Of a stretch of DNA of 64,000 nt, positions 53,478-62,396 are shown piece after piece. Position 1 is the stretch's first letter. Each line of letters opens with the position of its first letter. The DNA lies in assembly GCF_017498545.1 (NCBI RefSeq), contig NZ_CP071793.1:3799501-3863500 (forward strand), read 5' to 3'. The DNA comes from Sulfidibacter corallicola. Its GTDB lineage: Bacteria; Acidobacteriota; Holophagae; Acanthopleuribacterales; Acanthopleuribacteraceae. The notes beneath the pieces are model-generated. The model was not told where the DNA came from. It did no database searches and saw nothing but the letters and a program-made list of their open reading frames with translations. A program made the translations under genes and the position numbers.

Positions 53478-54464
53478 ATGCCGGAGCGCGCGATGCCCCA
53501 TCGTCCGAAATCCAACCGAGTGACGCCCTCACCGGATCGTCACCCGCATCGCAATCGCCTGCCCCGATTTCCCTTCCCAACATTTCTGCGGCCCGGAACG
53601 ACGCTTTTGCAACACAAATCACTGGTATACCTGGAACTCACCAAACCGCGCGCCCTGGCGATGATCGTCTTCACCACCGGTTTGAGCTACCTCATCGCCG
53701 CCACCCGCACCGTCGATACCTATCACCTGTTGCTGACCTGTTTCGGCGTGACCCTGTCGGCCGGCGGCTCCCTGGCCCTGAACCAATACATGGAGCGTGA
53801 GTTGGACAGCCGCATGGCGCGCACCCGCAGCCGACCGATCCCTTCGGGCCGTGTCGACCCTCGCGCCGCCGCCATCTTCGGCTGGAGCACCATGCTCGCC
53901 GGCTATGCGTTCCTCTGGCTGGTCATCAACCCCGCCTGCAGCATCGCCACCATGGTTTGCGGGATTTCGTACAACTTTCTGTACACCCCCCTCAAGCTTC
54001 GCTCCAGCTTCAGTAGCTGGGTCGGCGCCATTCCGGGCGGCATGCTGCCCATCATGGGCTGGGTCGCCGCACGCGGAAAATTGGAAATCGGTGCATGGAT
54101 TTTGTTCTCCATACTGTTTCTCTGGCAAATACCGCATGCGCTCATCATCAGCATTCGCCATCAAAAGGACTACGAATCCGCCGGTATGAAACAACTGCCG
54201 ATCATTTCCCACCACCTCACCAGTCGCCGCCAGATGGTCCTCAACGTCCTGGTGCTCGTGCCCGTCAGTGTCATGCCCTTCTACATGAACATGACCGAAA
54301 TCCTCTATCCCATCACGGCCCTGATCCTCGGATTCTGGCTGTACGTGGCGGTGGTCCGTTACGCCCTCAACGTCACGGAGGGAACCGCTCGTTTCGTATT
54401 CATTTCGCTGACGGCCTACCTGCCGCTGCTGTTGCTCGCCATGTTCTTCGACAAACCCTCTTGA
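53478..54464 (+). CDS. ctaB: Heme O synthase (protoheme IX farnesyltransferase)
   Basis: A 328-residue UbiA-family prenyltransferase with about eight hydrophobic helices from residue 60 on. The first Asp-rich motif is NQYMERELDSRMARTRSRP; the second region includes YTPLKLRSSFSSWVGAIPGG and GWVAARGKL, as in CtaB. It converts heme B to heme O for terminal oxidases. The N-terminal 45 residues are basic/Pro-rich and may be overlong; a later start near the LTKPR element is possible. No cytochrome oxidase genes are in the window. Confidence 0.88.
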   Translation: MPERAMPHRPKSNRVTPSPDRHPHRNRLPRFPFPTFLRPGTTLLQHKSLVYLELTKPRALAMIVFTTGLSYLIAATRTVDTYHLLLTCFGVTLSAGGSLALNQYMERELDSRMARTRSRPIPSGRVDPRAAAIFGWSTMLAGYAFLWLVINPACSIATMVCGISYNFLYTPLKLRSSFSSWVGAIPGGMLPIMGWVAARGKLEIGAWILFSILFLWQIPHALIISIRHQKDYESAGMKQLPIISHHLTSRRQMVLNVLVLVPVSVMPFYMNMTEILYPITALILGFWLYVAVVRYALNVTEGTARFVFISLTAYLPLLLLAMFFDKPS

Positions 54465-54500
54465 CCCGAAATCGGGTACCCGCCTTCCAGGGAGGTATCG

Positions 54501-55454
54501 ATGACGTTCCGTTTGCCCCCATTCCCCACGCTTTCCGCCGCGCGACGACCCGCCACCGCGCTTCTGACCCTGCTCTGGTTGACCGCCACGGTGGTCGCGG
54601 CAGAAGTTCCCGCCACCGACCACCAGACTTTCAGCGACTATTGGTACGGCGGTAAGGCCGAACTCAATCGCTACAAACTGGAGCAGGCACGCTACGGCCA
54701 GATCCACCAGGGCGACTCGGTCCTGATCTTCGTGACGGAGGACTTCCTCAAGAAGGAACAAGTCAAGCGGGACCGCGGCAAAGCGCCCGCCGACACGGTG
54801 CTCAAACTCAACGCCATGCACCACTTCAACACGGGGATCTACACCTATTCGCTGATGACCTCGAGCTTCACGACCGTCGATTACCGGAACCCCTTCACCC
54901 ACAAGGTCGCCTTTACCGGCCAGGACTGGTGCGGCCACACCTTCATGCAGCTCAATCAACGCGACGAGAAATACCGGGTCCAGGTCCGCTCCTATTTCCA
55001 GGGCGAGGGCGACAAGGATTTCGCATTGCCAACCTCGGCCCTGCTGGAAGATCGCGTGTGGACCCAAATCCGCATCGCACCCGCATCGCTGCCCACGGGG
55101 CGCGCGAACATGGTGCCCAGCCTGCAGTTCTCGCGACTGCGCCACGTTCCCGCCAAAGCCCAACCGGTGGATCTGAGCTTGGAAAAGGTCCGCGAAGCGG
55201 CGTTCGGCACGAACGAGCTGTACCGCTACCGCATCGACTATCCCGAGCTGAAACGAACGGTGGAGATCTACTTCCAAACCAAGGCGCCCTACCGCATCGA
55301 GGGCTGGCGAGACACGCGCACCAGCGGTTTCGGCAGCGATGCCAAACCGCTGACCACCACCGCCATCCGCACCCACACGGTTCAAGAACCCTACTGGCGA
55401 TTGAACCGGGTGTCGGATCTCCCGCGCCGCGAATCGCTAGGCCTGACCCCGTGA
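54501..55454 (+). CDS. Conserved secreted protein of unknown function
   Basis: A 317-residue exported protein. A signal peptide (residues about 15-35, LLTLLWLTATVVAA) is followed by FSDYWYGGKAELNRYKLEQA, then VLIFVTEDFLKKEQVK, LNAMHHFNTGIYTYSLMTS and a QDWCGHTFMQLN element. This recalls a family of exported proteins in Bacteroidota sometimes mislabelled as a septum-formation inhibitor; it is not Maf. The beta-rich C-terminal half has no catalytic motif I recognise. It is 36 bases after ctaB and may be co-transcribed. Function unknown. Confidence 0.8.
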   Translation: MTFRLPPFPTLSAARRPATALLTLLWLTATVVAAEVPATDHQTFSDYWYGGKAELNRYKLEQARYGQIHQGDSVLIFVTEDFLKKEQVKRDRGKAPADTVLKLNAMHHFNTGIYTYSLMTSSFTTVDYRNPFTHKVAFTGQDWCGHTFMQLNQRDEKYRVQVRSYFQGEGDKDFALPTSALLEDRVWTQIRIAPASLPTGRANMVPSLQFSRLRHVPAKAQPVDLSLEKVREAAFGTNELYRYRIDYPELKRTVEIYFQTKAPYRIEGWRDTRTSGFGSDAKPLTTTAIRTHTVQEPYWRLNRVSDLPRRESLGLTP

Positions 55455-55548
55455 CCCGACCGCCAACGCGCCGGTGGGTTCCGCCCCATCGGCCCGCCCC
55501 GTGAAAGCCTCGCGAACCATACACCAATGAGACGAGACCAGCACCACC

Positions 55549-56175
55549 ATGACCGCCACCTCTCCCCTTTCCACGCATCATCCAGCCGAAATCGCCCCTC
55601 CCGCCCCCTCCACGAACCCCAACGAAGCCGCCGAACACCGCAACGAAGACCTGATCCGAATCTTCAACGACCTGTTCGTGGATAGGTTCGCCACCGAACT
55701 GGTGCGCGGCGACGAAGAGCCGATCTACCTGCCGGCCAACGAAAACCGCGCCCTGGCCCAGGTGGTGTTCGCCCACGGTTATTTCGCCAGCGCCCTCCAC
55801 GAGATCGCGCACTGGTGCGTGGCCGGGCGCGCGCGGCGCCGGCTCGAGGATTTCGGCTATTGGTACCAGCCGGACGGACGTACCCTGGAACAGCAACGGG
55901 CCTTCGAGCGGGTGGAAGTCAAACCCCAGGCCCTGGAATGGATTTTTTCCGTGTCCTGCGGCTTTCGTTTCCGGTTCAGCGCCGACAATCTCAGCGGCGC
56001 AAACACCGACATGAAGGACTTCAAAAGGGCCGTGTGGCGCCAGGTCCACACCTATCTGGAACGGGGATTGCCGAAGCGGGCCCGCATCTTCAGCCGCGCC
56101 TGTCGCAGTTTCTACGGCACCGAATCCCAATTCGGCCCGGCCGCCTTTCCCGATCCCCTGACCGCGGTCCCGTGA
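55549..56175 (+). CDS. epmC: EF-P hydroxylase EpmC
   Basis: A 208-residue protein clearly like E. coli EpmC (YfcM), which hydroxylates the beta-lysylated lysine of elongation factor P. Shared blocks are EPIYLPANENRALAQVVFAH, the metal-binding HExxH in LHEIAHWCVAGRARR, FGYWYQPDGRT and the third ligand Glu in VEVKPQALEW. Length after the low-complexity N-terminus (about 30 residues, Pro/Ala-rich, absent in E. coli) equals that of YfcM. epmA, epmB and efp are not in this window. The family is known mainly from Gammaproteobacteria. Confidence 0.92.
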   Translation: MTATSPLSTHHPAEIAPPAPSTNPNEAAEHRNEDLIRIFNDLFVDRFATELVRGDEEPIYLPANENRALAQVVFAHGYFASALHEIAHWCVAGRARRRLEDFGYWYQPDGRTLEQQRAFERVEVKPQALEWIFSVSCGFRFRFSADNLSGANTDMKDFKRAVWRQVHTYLERGLPKRARIFSRACRSFYGTESQFGPAAFPDPLTAVP

Positions 56176-56379
56176 CGGATAAGGCTTGTGCCGTTCGAGT
56201 GTGCGTGGTAGAAAGCGAGGGTTTGTGCCGTAGCGACGGCTGACTCACCCTGGGCGGACGCGACCGACTCGAGCGATTCACACGGCATGGAGGTCCCTCG
56301 ACCTCGCCACATGCCTGCCCTGCCATTACCACTTTCCTCGGGCCTTCGGGTTCGAGCGATCTTCTTCGGAGAACATCTT

Positions 56380-58230
56380 ATGAGTGCGCGCCCCATGCAA
56401 ACCAACGATCGTTTGCGCAACATTGCCATCATTGCCCACGTCGACCACGGCAAGACCACGCTGTTGGATTCCATGTTCCACCAAAGCGGCCTGTACCGCC
56501 GCGGCCAAGACGTGGAGGACCGCGTGATGGACAGCATGGACCTCGAACGGGAGCGCGGCATCACGATTGCCGCCAAAAACTGCTCGGTCCTGTACAACGA
56601 CATTAAGATCAACATTTTGGATACGCCCGGCCACGCCGACTTCGGCGGCGAGGTGGAACGGGCCCTGATGATGGTGGACGGCGTCATTTTGCTGGTGGAC
56701 TCCTCGGAAGGCCCCCTGCCCCAGACCCGCTTCGTCCTGAAAAAAGCGCTCGAATCCCACAAAAAGATCATCGTGGTCATCAACAAGATCGACCGCAAGG
56801 ACGCGCGCATCGCCGAGGTGATGGACGAGATCTACGAACTGTTCTTCGACCTGGATGCCGCCGAAGACCAGATCGAGTTTCCGGTACTCTACGCCATCGG
56901 CCGCGACGGCATCGCCCAGACCGATCCCGAAAAACCGGGCAAGGACCTGCGCGTCCTGTTCGACGCCATCGTCGAGGAAGTGCCCGGTCCCAGCTACGAC
57001 CCGGAAGCGCCCTTCCAGATGCTGGTCTCGGACCTGAGCTATTCGGACTACCTGGGCGGCCTGGCGATCGGCCGCATCGCCAATGGCGCGGTGCGCAGGA
57101 ACAGCGAACTGGTGGCGCTTCAGGAAGGCAACAAGATTCTGAACCTGCGCTCCACCAAACTCCAAGTCTACGAAGGCCTGAAACTGGCGGAAGTGGACGA
57201 AGCCCAACCGGGTGAAATCGTGGTGCTGGCCGGGATCGAGAACGTCCACATCGGCGACACGATCTGCGCCAAGGACACGCCGCTGGCCATGCCGCGCATT
57301 TCCATCGACGAGCCCACGGTGGCCATGGCCTTCACCGTCAACTCGTCGCCCTTCTCCGGCACCGAAGGCGAGCACGTTCAGTCCAACAAGCTGCGCGAGC
57401 GACTGCACAAGGAAACCCTGCGCAACATCGCCATCCAGATCGAGGAAGGCGAGGGCGTCGACGAGCTGTTGGTCAAGGGCCGTGGCGAATTCCAGTTGGC
57501 GATCCTGATCGAGACCATGCGGCGCGAGGGCTTCGAGCTTTCGGTCGGCCGTCCGCGCGTCATCATGCGCCAGGAAAACGGTAAACTGATGGAGCCCATC
57601 GAGCACCTGTTCATCGACTGCGCCGAAGAGCACGTGGGTGTGATTTCGGAGAAGCTGAGCCAGCGTAAAGGCCGCATGGTGAACCTGGTCAACCACGGCA
57701 CGGGTCGGGTCCGCCTGGAATTCTCCATCCCGGCGCGAGGCCTCATCGGGTACCGCAACGAGTTCCTGACCGACACCAAGGGTATGGGCATCATGAACGG
57801 TTACCTGGAAGGATACGAGCCCTATCGCGGCGATTTCCCCAGCCGACTGACCGGCTCTCTGGTGGCCGATCGCTCGGGCGAAGCGCTCTCCTACGCCTTG
57901 GGCAACCTGGAACCGCGCGGCGTGCTGCTGATCGAGCCGGGCGAAAAGGTCTACGAGGGCATGATCATCGGCATCCACAACCGTGCCAACGACCTCAACG
58001 TCAACGTGTGCAAGGGCAAGAAGCTCACCAACATGCGCGCCTCGGGCCGCGACGATGCGGTGGTCCTGAGCCCGGTCCAGCCGATGTCGCTGGAACGCGC
58101 CATCGAATTGATTCGCGACGATGAACTGGTGGAGGTCACGCCCAAGAACATCCGTTTGCGCAAGAACATCCTCAACATCACGGAGCGCGAAAAAGCGGAG
58201 AAAAAAGCGCGACTGGCGAAGGGCGAATAG
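56380..58230 (+). CDS. bipA: Translational GTPase BipA/TypA
   Basis: A 616-residue ribosome-binding GTPase of the EF-G/LepA class, involved in stress and 50S assembly. G1 is [13 protein letters not shown], the switch I threonine is in [11 protein letters not shown]3 is [14 protein letters not shown] and G4 is [11 protein letters not shown]. The second domain and the EF-G-like domains III/V are present, and the BipA-specific C-terminal domain contains [23 protein letters not shown] 56380 has GGAG upstream and gives the standard length. An intrinsic terminator follows directly. Confidence 0.97.
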   Translation: MSARPMQTNDRLRNIAIIAHVDHGKTTLLDSMFHQSGLYRRGQDVEDRVMDSMDLERERGITIAAKNCSVLYNDIKINILDTPGHADFGGEVERALMMVDGVILLVDSSEGPLPQTRFVLKKALESHKKIIVVINKIDRKDARIAEVMDEIYELFFDLDAAEDQIEFPVLYAIGRDGIAQTDPEKPGKDLRVLFDAIVEEVPGPSYDPEAPFQMLVSDLSYSDYLGGLAIGRIANGAVRRNSELVALQEGNKILNLRSTKLQVYEGLKLAEVDEAQPGEIVVLAGIENVHIGDTICAKDTPLAMPRISIDEPTVAMAFTVNSSPFSGTEGEHVQSNKLRERLHKETLRNIAIQIEEGEGVDELLVKGRGEFQLAILIETMRREGFELSVGRPRVIMRQENGKLMEPIEHLFIDCAEEHVGVISEKLSQRKGRMVNLVNHGTGRVRLEFSIPARGLIGYRNEFLTDTKGMGIMNGYLEGYEPYRGDFPSRLTGSLVADRSGEALSYALGNLEPRGVLLIEPGEKVYEGMIIGIHNRANDLNVNVCKGKKLTNMRASGRDDAVVLSPVQPMSLERAIELIRDDELVEVTPKNIRLRKNILNITEREKAEKKARLAKGE

Positions 58231-58256
58231 AGCCCGCCCACCGCGAACCCATATCG

Positions 58257-58283
58257 AGCCGGCCCCCATGGCCGGCTTTTTTA
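58257..58283 (+). terminator. Intrinsic terminator of bipA
   Basis: Perfect 8-bp stem AGCCGGCC, loop CCCAT, stem GGCCGGCT, then TTTTTT. It starts 27 bases past the bipA stop. Confidence 0.92.
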
Positions 58284-58349
58284 TTGCTCGAAATCAAACG
58301 AACCGCACGCCGTGGATGTACGGCGCACTGGTGGAATCCATCGATGGCG

Positions 58350-58658
58350 CTATTCCGCGGCCTGGAGTTTCTCGCGCACCGAATCGATCTTGTCCTCCAT
58401 ACTCTGGGACTTGTCGGTCCGGGTGAACGCCTTGATCGTGCTGCCGATGCGTACGGCACCCATCTCGTGCAGCTTCTCGTGGCAGACCTTGATGGCGCCG
58501 AACACCTGGTCCCACTCCCCTTCCAGGTTGGTTCCGTTGGCGTGCAACTGGGCCTTCAGGCCGTGTGCGGCAAAGATCCGCTCACACTCGGCGATGTAGG
58601 GCGAAAGCGACAATCCCACGCCCATGGGGATGATACACACGTCCACGATGACTTTCAC
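58350..58658 (-). CDS. MTH1187/UPF0045-family thiamine-binding protein
   Basis: A 102-residue ferredoxin-like protein. The start VIVDVCIIPMGVGLSLSPYI and the later HANGTNLEGEWDQVFGAIK are characteristic of the MTH1187/YkoF-like UPF0045 family, whose members bind thiamine or its precursor in the cytoplasm. It converges on bipA, across its terminator. A physiological role here is not shown by context. Confidence 0.88.
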   Translation of the reverse strand: MKVIVDVCIIPMGVGLSLSPYIAECERIFAAHGLKAQLHANGTNLEGEWDQVFGAIKVCHEKLHEMGAVRIGSTIKAFTRTDKSQSMEDKIDSVREKLQAAE

Positions 58659-58813
58659 GGTCCTACCTCCTCGGAAATGTCAAAGGGTCTCTTGGAATCG
58701 AACCACTCCATTGTAAACTGGGAACGCCGTCGTGGCGGCAGCCGATGCCGCATTCCGTCAATTGACGTGGTATCGGCCTCGCCAAACCGGGATTCTGCCC
58801 AGAAGGAGGCCCG

Positions 58814-59518
58814 ATGCACATTCGCAAGTTGCACCCGTGGGACCTGGACACCAAGCAAGCCGCGGACGTTCAGAGGGAATTGGCCGCGGAAGTGATCCTG
58901 ACCGACCGATTGGATCCGATCGAGTACGTCGCGGGCATCGACGTGGGCTACGAAGACGGCAACACCGTGACCCGAGCGGCTGTCGCGGTGCTCAATTTCC
59001 CCTCACTGACCCTGGCGGATTGGATCCTGGTCAAGCGACCCACCACCTTCCCCTACATCCCCGGATACCTTTCCTTTCGCGAAGTGCCGGCCATCATCGA
59101 CGCGCTGGAGCAGTTGAAGGTCACGCCGAACATCCTGTTCTGCGACGGACACGGCACCATTCATCCGCGCCGCTTCGGGATCGCCTGCCATTTGGGCATT
59201 CTCACGGGGCTGCCGGCCGTGGGTGTGGGAAAAACCCCCTACGTGGGCAAACACGACCCCTTGGCCGACACCAAAGGGTCCTGGCAACCGATTCGCCACA
59301 AAGAGGAAGTCATCGGCGCCGCGGTACGCACGCGCGTCGGCGTCAAGCCGATCTACGTATCGCCCGGACACCGCATCTGCCTGGAAACGGCGATCTCGCT
59401 GGTCCTGAAATGCACCCTCGGCTACAAACAGCCCGAGACCACACGCTGGTCTCACCGCCTGGCCTCCGGTCCGCCGATTCCCGAGGAGAAGCTCGCCGGC
59501 GGGCTGACCTTGAGCTGA
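58814..59518 (+). CDS. nfi: Endonuclease V
   Basis: A 234-residue deoxyinosine 3'-endonuclease. Catalytic Asp in VAGIDVGYEDG near residue 43, the PYIPGYLSFREVPAI wedge with its catalytic Glu, and DGHGTIHPRRFGIACHLG with the second Asp are all intact, as is GVGKTPYVG. The enzyme nicks DNA (or RNA) one base 3' of inosine. It is divergent from the thiamine-binding-type gene and 16 bases ahead of the glycosidase gene, so possibly co-transcribed with it. Confidence 0.95.
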   Translation: MHIRKLHPWDLDTKQAADVQRELAAEVILTDRLDPIEYVAGIDVGYEDGNTVTRAAVAVLNFPSLTLADWILVKRPTTFPYIPGYLSFREVPAIIDALEQLKVTPNILFCDGHGTIHPRRFGIACHLGILTGLPAVGVGKTPYVGKHDPLADTKGSWQPIRHKEEVIGAAVRTRVGVKPIYVSPGHRICLETAISLVLKCTLGYKQPETTRWSHRLASGPPIPEEKLAGGLTLS

Positions 59519-59534
59519 CCGTGCGGGGGCCCTC

Positions 59535-61448
59535 ATGACGTCACGCTCCTTCGCGCGCGCACTCGAGACGCGACTGTGGCCCAAACCCCTCCGGTTGCAG
59601 ACGCTCGAATCGTCTTGGGTGTTACCTGCGGTGGCATTCCACCCCACGGCGGTTTCAAGTCGGCTCACCGCTACGCTCGCACGCTTGCACACCTGCCTGG
59701 AGAAACGGGGCGCGCGGGGCGCGCGGCGCGATGGGACCGATACCTGGCTGCGACTGGACCTCGTGCCCGATTGGCGGCCCGATGTGCGCGAACGCGCCGA
59801 GCTTGCGCAGGGCTATCGCCTCGTGCTCGACGCATCCGGCGCCCACATTCAGGCGCCATCCGAAACGGGTCTGCACCACGGGCTGAACACGCTGATTCGC
59901 ATCATCGACCTTCTCGAACCGGTCCCGGAGGCCGATACGCGCATCCCCGGCCTGGTCGTGGACGATGCGCCCCACTTCGCCGTGCGCGGCGTTTGCCTGG
60001 ACATCAGTCGCTGTAAAGTCCCCACGTTGACGACGCTGGAATCGCTGACCGATCTCCTCGCCTCCCTCGACATCAACCACCTCCAGCTCTATACCGAGCA
60101 CACCTTCGCCTATCGCGGCCACGAAACCGTATGGCGCGACGCCTCGCCGCTGACACCAGCCGATGTCCGCCACCTGGCGACCCATTGCCAGGCGCGATTC
60201 ATCGAGCTCGTGCCCAACCAAAATAGTCTCGGCCATTTTCACCGCTGGCTGGTGCACGAGCCCTATCGCAAGCTCGCCGAGGTTCCGGAAGGGTTCGAAC
60301 ATCCATTCAGCCCGACACCCGAGCCGTTCAGCCTCTGTCCCACCGATCCGGCGTCGCTCACCCTCTTGGAAGATCTCTACAGCCAGTTACTGCCCTTGTT
60401 TTCGAGTACCGGCTTCAACGCCGGCTTGGACGAGACCATGGATCTCGGCAAGGGCCGCTCGGCCGAAGCCTGTGCCGCACGGGGAACGACCGAGGTCTAT
60501 CTCGAGTTCCTGAACCAGGTGGCCGATCGGGTCCGGCCCTACGGCAAACGCTTGATGTTCTGGTCCGACATCGTGATCGCCCGCCCGGACCTGTTGGAAC
60601 GGCTTCCCGAGGACGCCATCGCGCTCGAGTGGGGGTACGAGGCGGACCACCCGTTCAACGAACACACCAAAACGCTCTTGGAAAGCGGACGGGAGCTGTA
60701 TCTCTGCCCCGGCACCAGTTCGTGGAACAGCATCGGCGGCCGCTTCACCAACGCGCGGGAGAATCTGTCGCGCGCCGCGCGCCACGGATACGAGGCAGGC
60801 GTACCCGGCTACCTGATCACCGACTGGGGCGATCACGGACACTGGCAACCGCTGCCCGTCAGTTATCCCGGCCTCGTGATCGGCGCGGGTCTGGCCTGGA
60901 ACAGCGGGGCCGACGTAACGAACGACCGAGGGCACTGGTCCCACGTTCTGGCCCGCCTGGTGCCGGACCTGGCCAGTCGGGAGCAGGCTCGCTACCTACT
61001 GGAACTGGGAGACATGTACCGCCTGACCGGGGCCCGGACGATCAACGGTTCGGCCCTGTTCTTCCTGCTGCACTTCGCCCATGGCGACCTTCGCCACGAG
61101 CGGCTGGGCGGAATCGATCGCCAGGGCCTCGAACGGGTTCGCGACGCCCTGGCCGATTTGGGACAACGCGACGACACCCACGTGACGAACGAAGACCAGA
61201 CCCAGGCGGAACTGCGCTGGGTGCGCGAGTTGATGTGGTTCGCCGCCGACTTCGGCTTGGCCAGGTTCGATGCGGGCGAAACGCGTCTCGTCGGCGAGCT
61301 TCCGCCCGCGCGGCGCCGCGAGTTGCGACAGCGCGTGCGGCACGCGAGCGAGCGATTCGCCGAACTCTGGCCGGCACGATTCCGCGAAGGCGGCTTGGCC
61401 GAGAGCCGCAGGCGCTTCAAACGGCTGATCGACCTACTGGGAGATTGA
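59535..61448 (+). CDS. GH20-like beta-N-acetylhexosaminidase, no signal peptide
   Basis: A 637-residue protein. An N-terminal alpha/beta domain (about 1-150, with GYRLVLDASGAHIQAPSETG like the GH20b domain) precedes a TIM barrel (about 150-480). Barrel strands show RGVCLDISRCKVP, LQLYTEHTF and ELVPNQNSLGH, and the GH20 catalytic Asp-Glu pair is in FNAGLDETMDLGKGR near residue 297. Trp-rich sugar contacts (FWSDIV, ITDWGDHGHWQ) follow. The last 150 residues are helical. No signal peptide is seen, so cytoplasmic turnover of imported amino-sugar oligomers is likelier than secretion. Substrate unproven. Confidence 0.85.
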   Translation: MTSRSFARALETRLWPKPLRLQTLESSWVLPAVAFHPTAVSSRLTATLARLHTCLEKRGARGARRDGTDTWLRLDLVPDWRPDVRERAELAQGYRLVLDASGAHIQAPSETGLHHGLNTLIRIIDLLEPVPEADTRIPGLVVDDAPHFAVRGVCLDISRCKVPTLTTLESLTDLLASLDINHLQLYTEHTFAYRGHETVWRDASPLTPADVRHLATHCQARFIELVPNQNSLGHFHRWLVHEPYRKLAEVPEGFEHPFSPTPEPFSLCPTDPASLTLLEDLYSQLLPLFSSTGFNAGLDETMDLGKGRSAEACAARGTTEVYLEFLNQVADRVRPYGKRLMFWSDIVIARPDLLERLPEDAIALEWGYEADHPFNEHTKTLLESGRELYLCPGTSSWNSIGGRFTNARENLSRAARHGYEAGVPGYLITDWGDHGHWQPLPVSYPGLVIGAGLAWNSGADVTNDRGHWSHVLARLVPDLASREQARYLLELGDMYRLTGARTINGSALFFLLHFAHGDLRHERLGGIDRQGLERVRDALADLGQRDDTHVTNEDQTQAELRWVRELMWFAADFGLARFDAGETRLVGELPPARRRELRQRVRHASERFAELWPARFREGGLAESRRRFKRLIDLLGD

Positions 61449-61500
61449 CGCCAGGCTTGGCGGCGGGGAACCTACCGGGTGTGCACTTCGAAAGGGAGGC

Positions 61501-62055
61501 TCAGACGCCGAATAGGTGCTCGACCACGGTTCGAAACTGACAAAACCGGCGATCCTCGGCCCAGGTGTACAGGGCCACGCGGTCGAGGCGCAGCGTCAAC
61601 ACCGGCGGCTGGGTGGAAGCGACCCAAGCCAGGGCGGCTTCCCGGCCGGCCTTTTTGTACTTGCGGATGGGGCGCGCCACCGTGACGTGCGGCAAAGGAT
61701 CTCGGCTTTCGGGCGCCAGGCCGGCGGCCTCCCGCAGGGGATCGCGCCAGCGGGCCATGAGGTCGGCCACCTCGTCCCGACCCTCGTCCAGCTCGAAGGA
61801 AAGCGCCGAAATGCGCTTGGGGCTAGGCAACGCGCGTAACGGACCCAAGCTGGCGGTGTAGATCGGTTCGTTGATCTGACGCATGACCGAGGCCACCGCA
61901 TCGACCTTCTCCTCGCCCATGGCACCGAGGAACGCGAGCGTTATGTGGGTGTCGGTGGCATCGAAGCCGCGACATTCTTCCGGAAGATCCACCAAAACCT
62001 GGGGTAACCAGATCGTCGATTCTACAGGAATGGCGACAAACCAATTTGGTCTCAT
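61501..62055 (-). CDS. thpR: 2'-5' RNA ligase/cyclic phosphodiesterase-like protein
   Basis: A 184-residue 2H-phosphoesterase. The two catalytic HxT/S motifs are DTHITLAFLG near residue 38 and LPHVTVARPI near residue 124, correct in spacing for ThpR (LigT). Such enzymes hydrolyse 2',3'-cyclic phosphates and can join 2'-5' RNA ends in vitro. ATG 62055 has a GGGGAG site; longer frames are not conserved. It is divergent from the Ser/Thr kinase and convergent with the glycosidase. Confidence 0.9.
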   Translation of the reverse strand: MRPNWFVAIPVESTIWLPQVLVDLPEECRGFDATDTHITLAFLGAMGEEKVDAVASVMRQINEPIYTASLGPLRALPSPKRISALSFELDEGRDEVADLMARWRDPLREAAGLAPESRDPLPHVTVARPIRKYKKAGREAALAWVASTQPPVLTLRLDRVALYTWAEDRRFCQFRTVVEHLFGV

Positions 62056-62396
62056 GGTCCGCTCCCCTCTAGATGTAAGGAGCATACAAGGTACGGACCC
62101 TTTTGGCCAGATCCTTTGCCGGTCGATTCTCCCTGAATGGAGGCGCTCGTGACGAGCCATTCCCGGTGGGGTTTCTCAAAAAACGAACCACATCTTCGAC
62201 GGGATCCAGCCGGGCCGATCGCGCTTTTGTCCAGGTCAACCCGAACCCCAGGCTCCTGGTAACTTGCCAGCAATGACACCCTGTGCCAAAATACCCACTC
62301 AGGAAGTGACAAGGACTGAAAAGGTGCCCACCGGGGCCGCCGAAAAGCCGAATGCCTCCCTTGGGTCGGAAGGCTCAAGTATCCCGGACAGGAGCC
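62056..62396. other. 341-bp divergent intergenic region, thpR / Ser-Thr kinase
   Basis: No gene seen. A weak promoter-like pair TTGCCA (62264-62269), 17 bases, CAAAAT (62287-62292) points toward the kinase gene. A CCAGG-CT-CCTGG palindrome lies just before it. Confidence 0.35.

Noticed and set aside
53619..55385. 588-codon minus-strand ORF opposite ctaB and the secreted protein
   Set aside because: Antisense shadow with Gly/Val/Asp/His-rich text; the plus-strand genes have a signal peptide and UbiA motifs.
56326..58269. 647-codon minus-strand ORF opposite bipA
   Set aside because: Antisense of a highly conserved GTPase; typical mirror composition (Val/Asp/Gln/His-rich).
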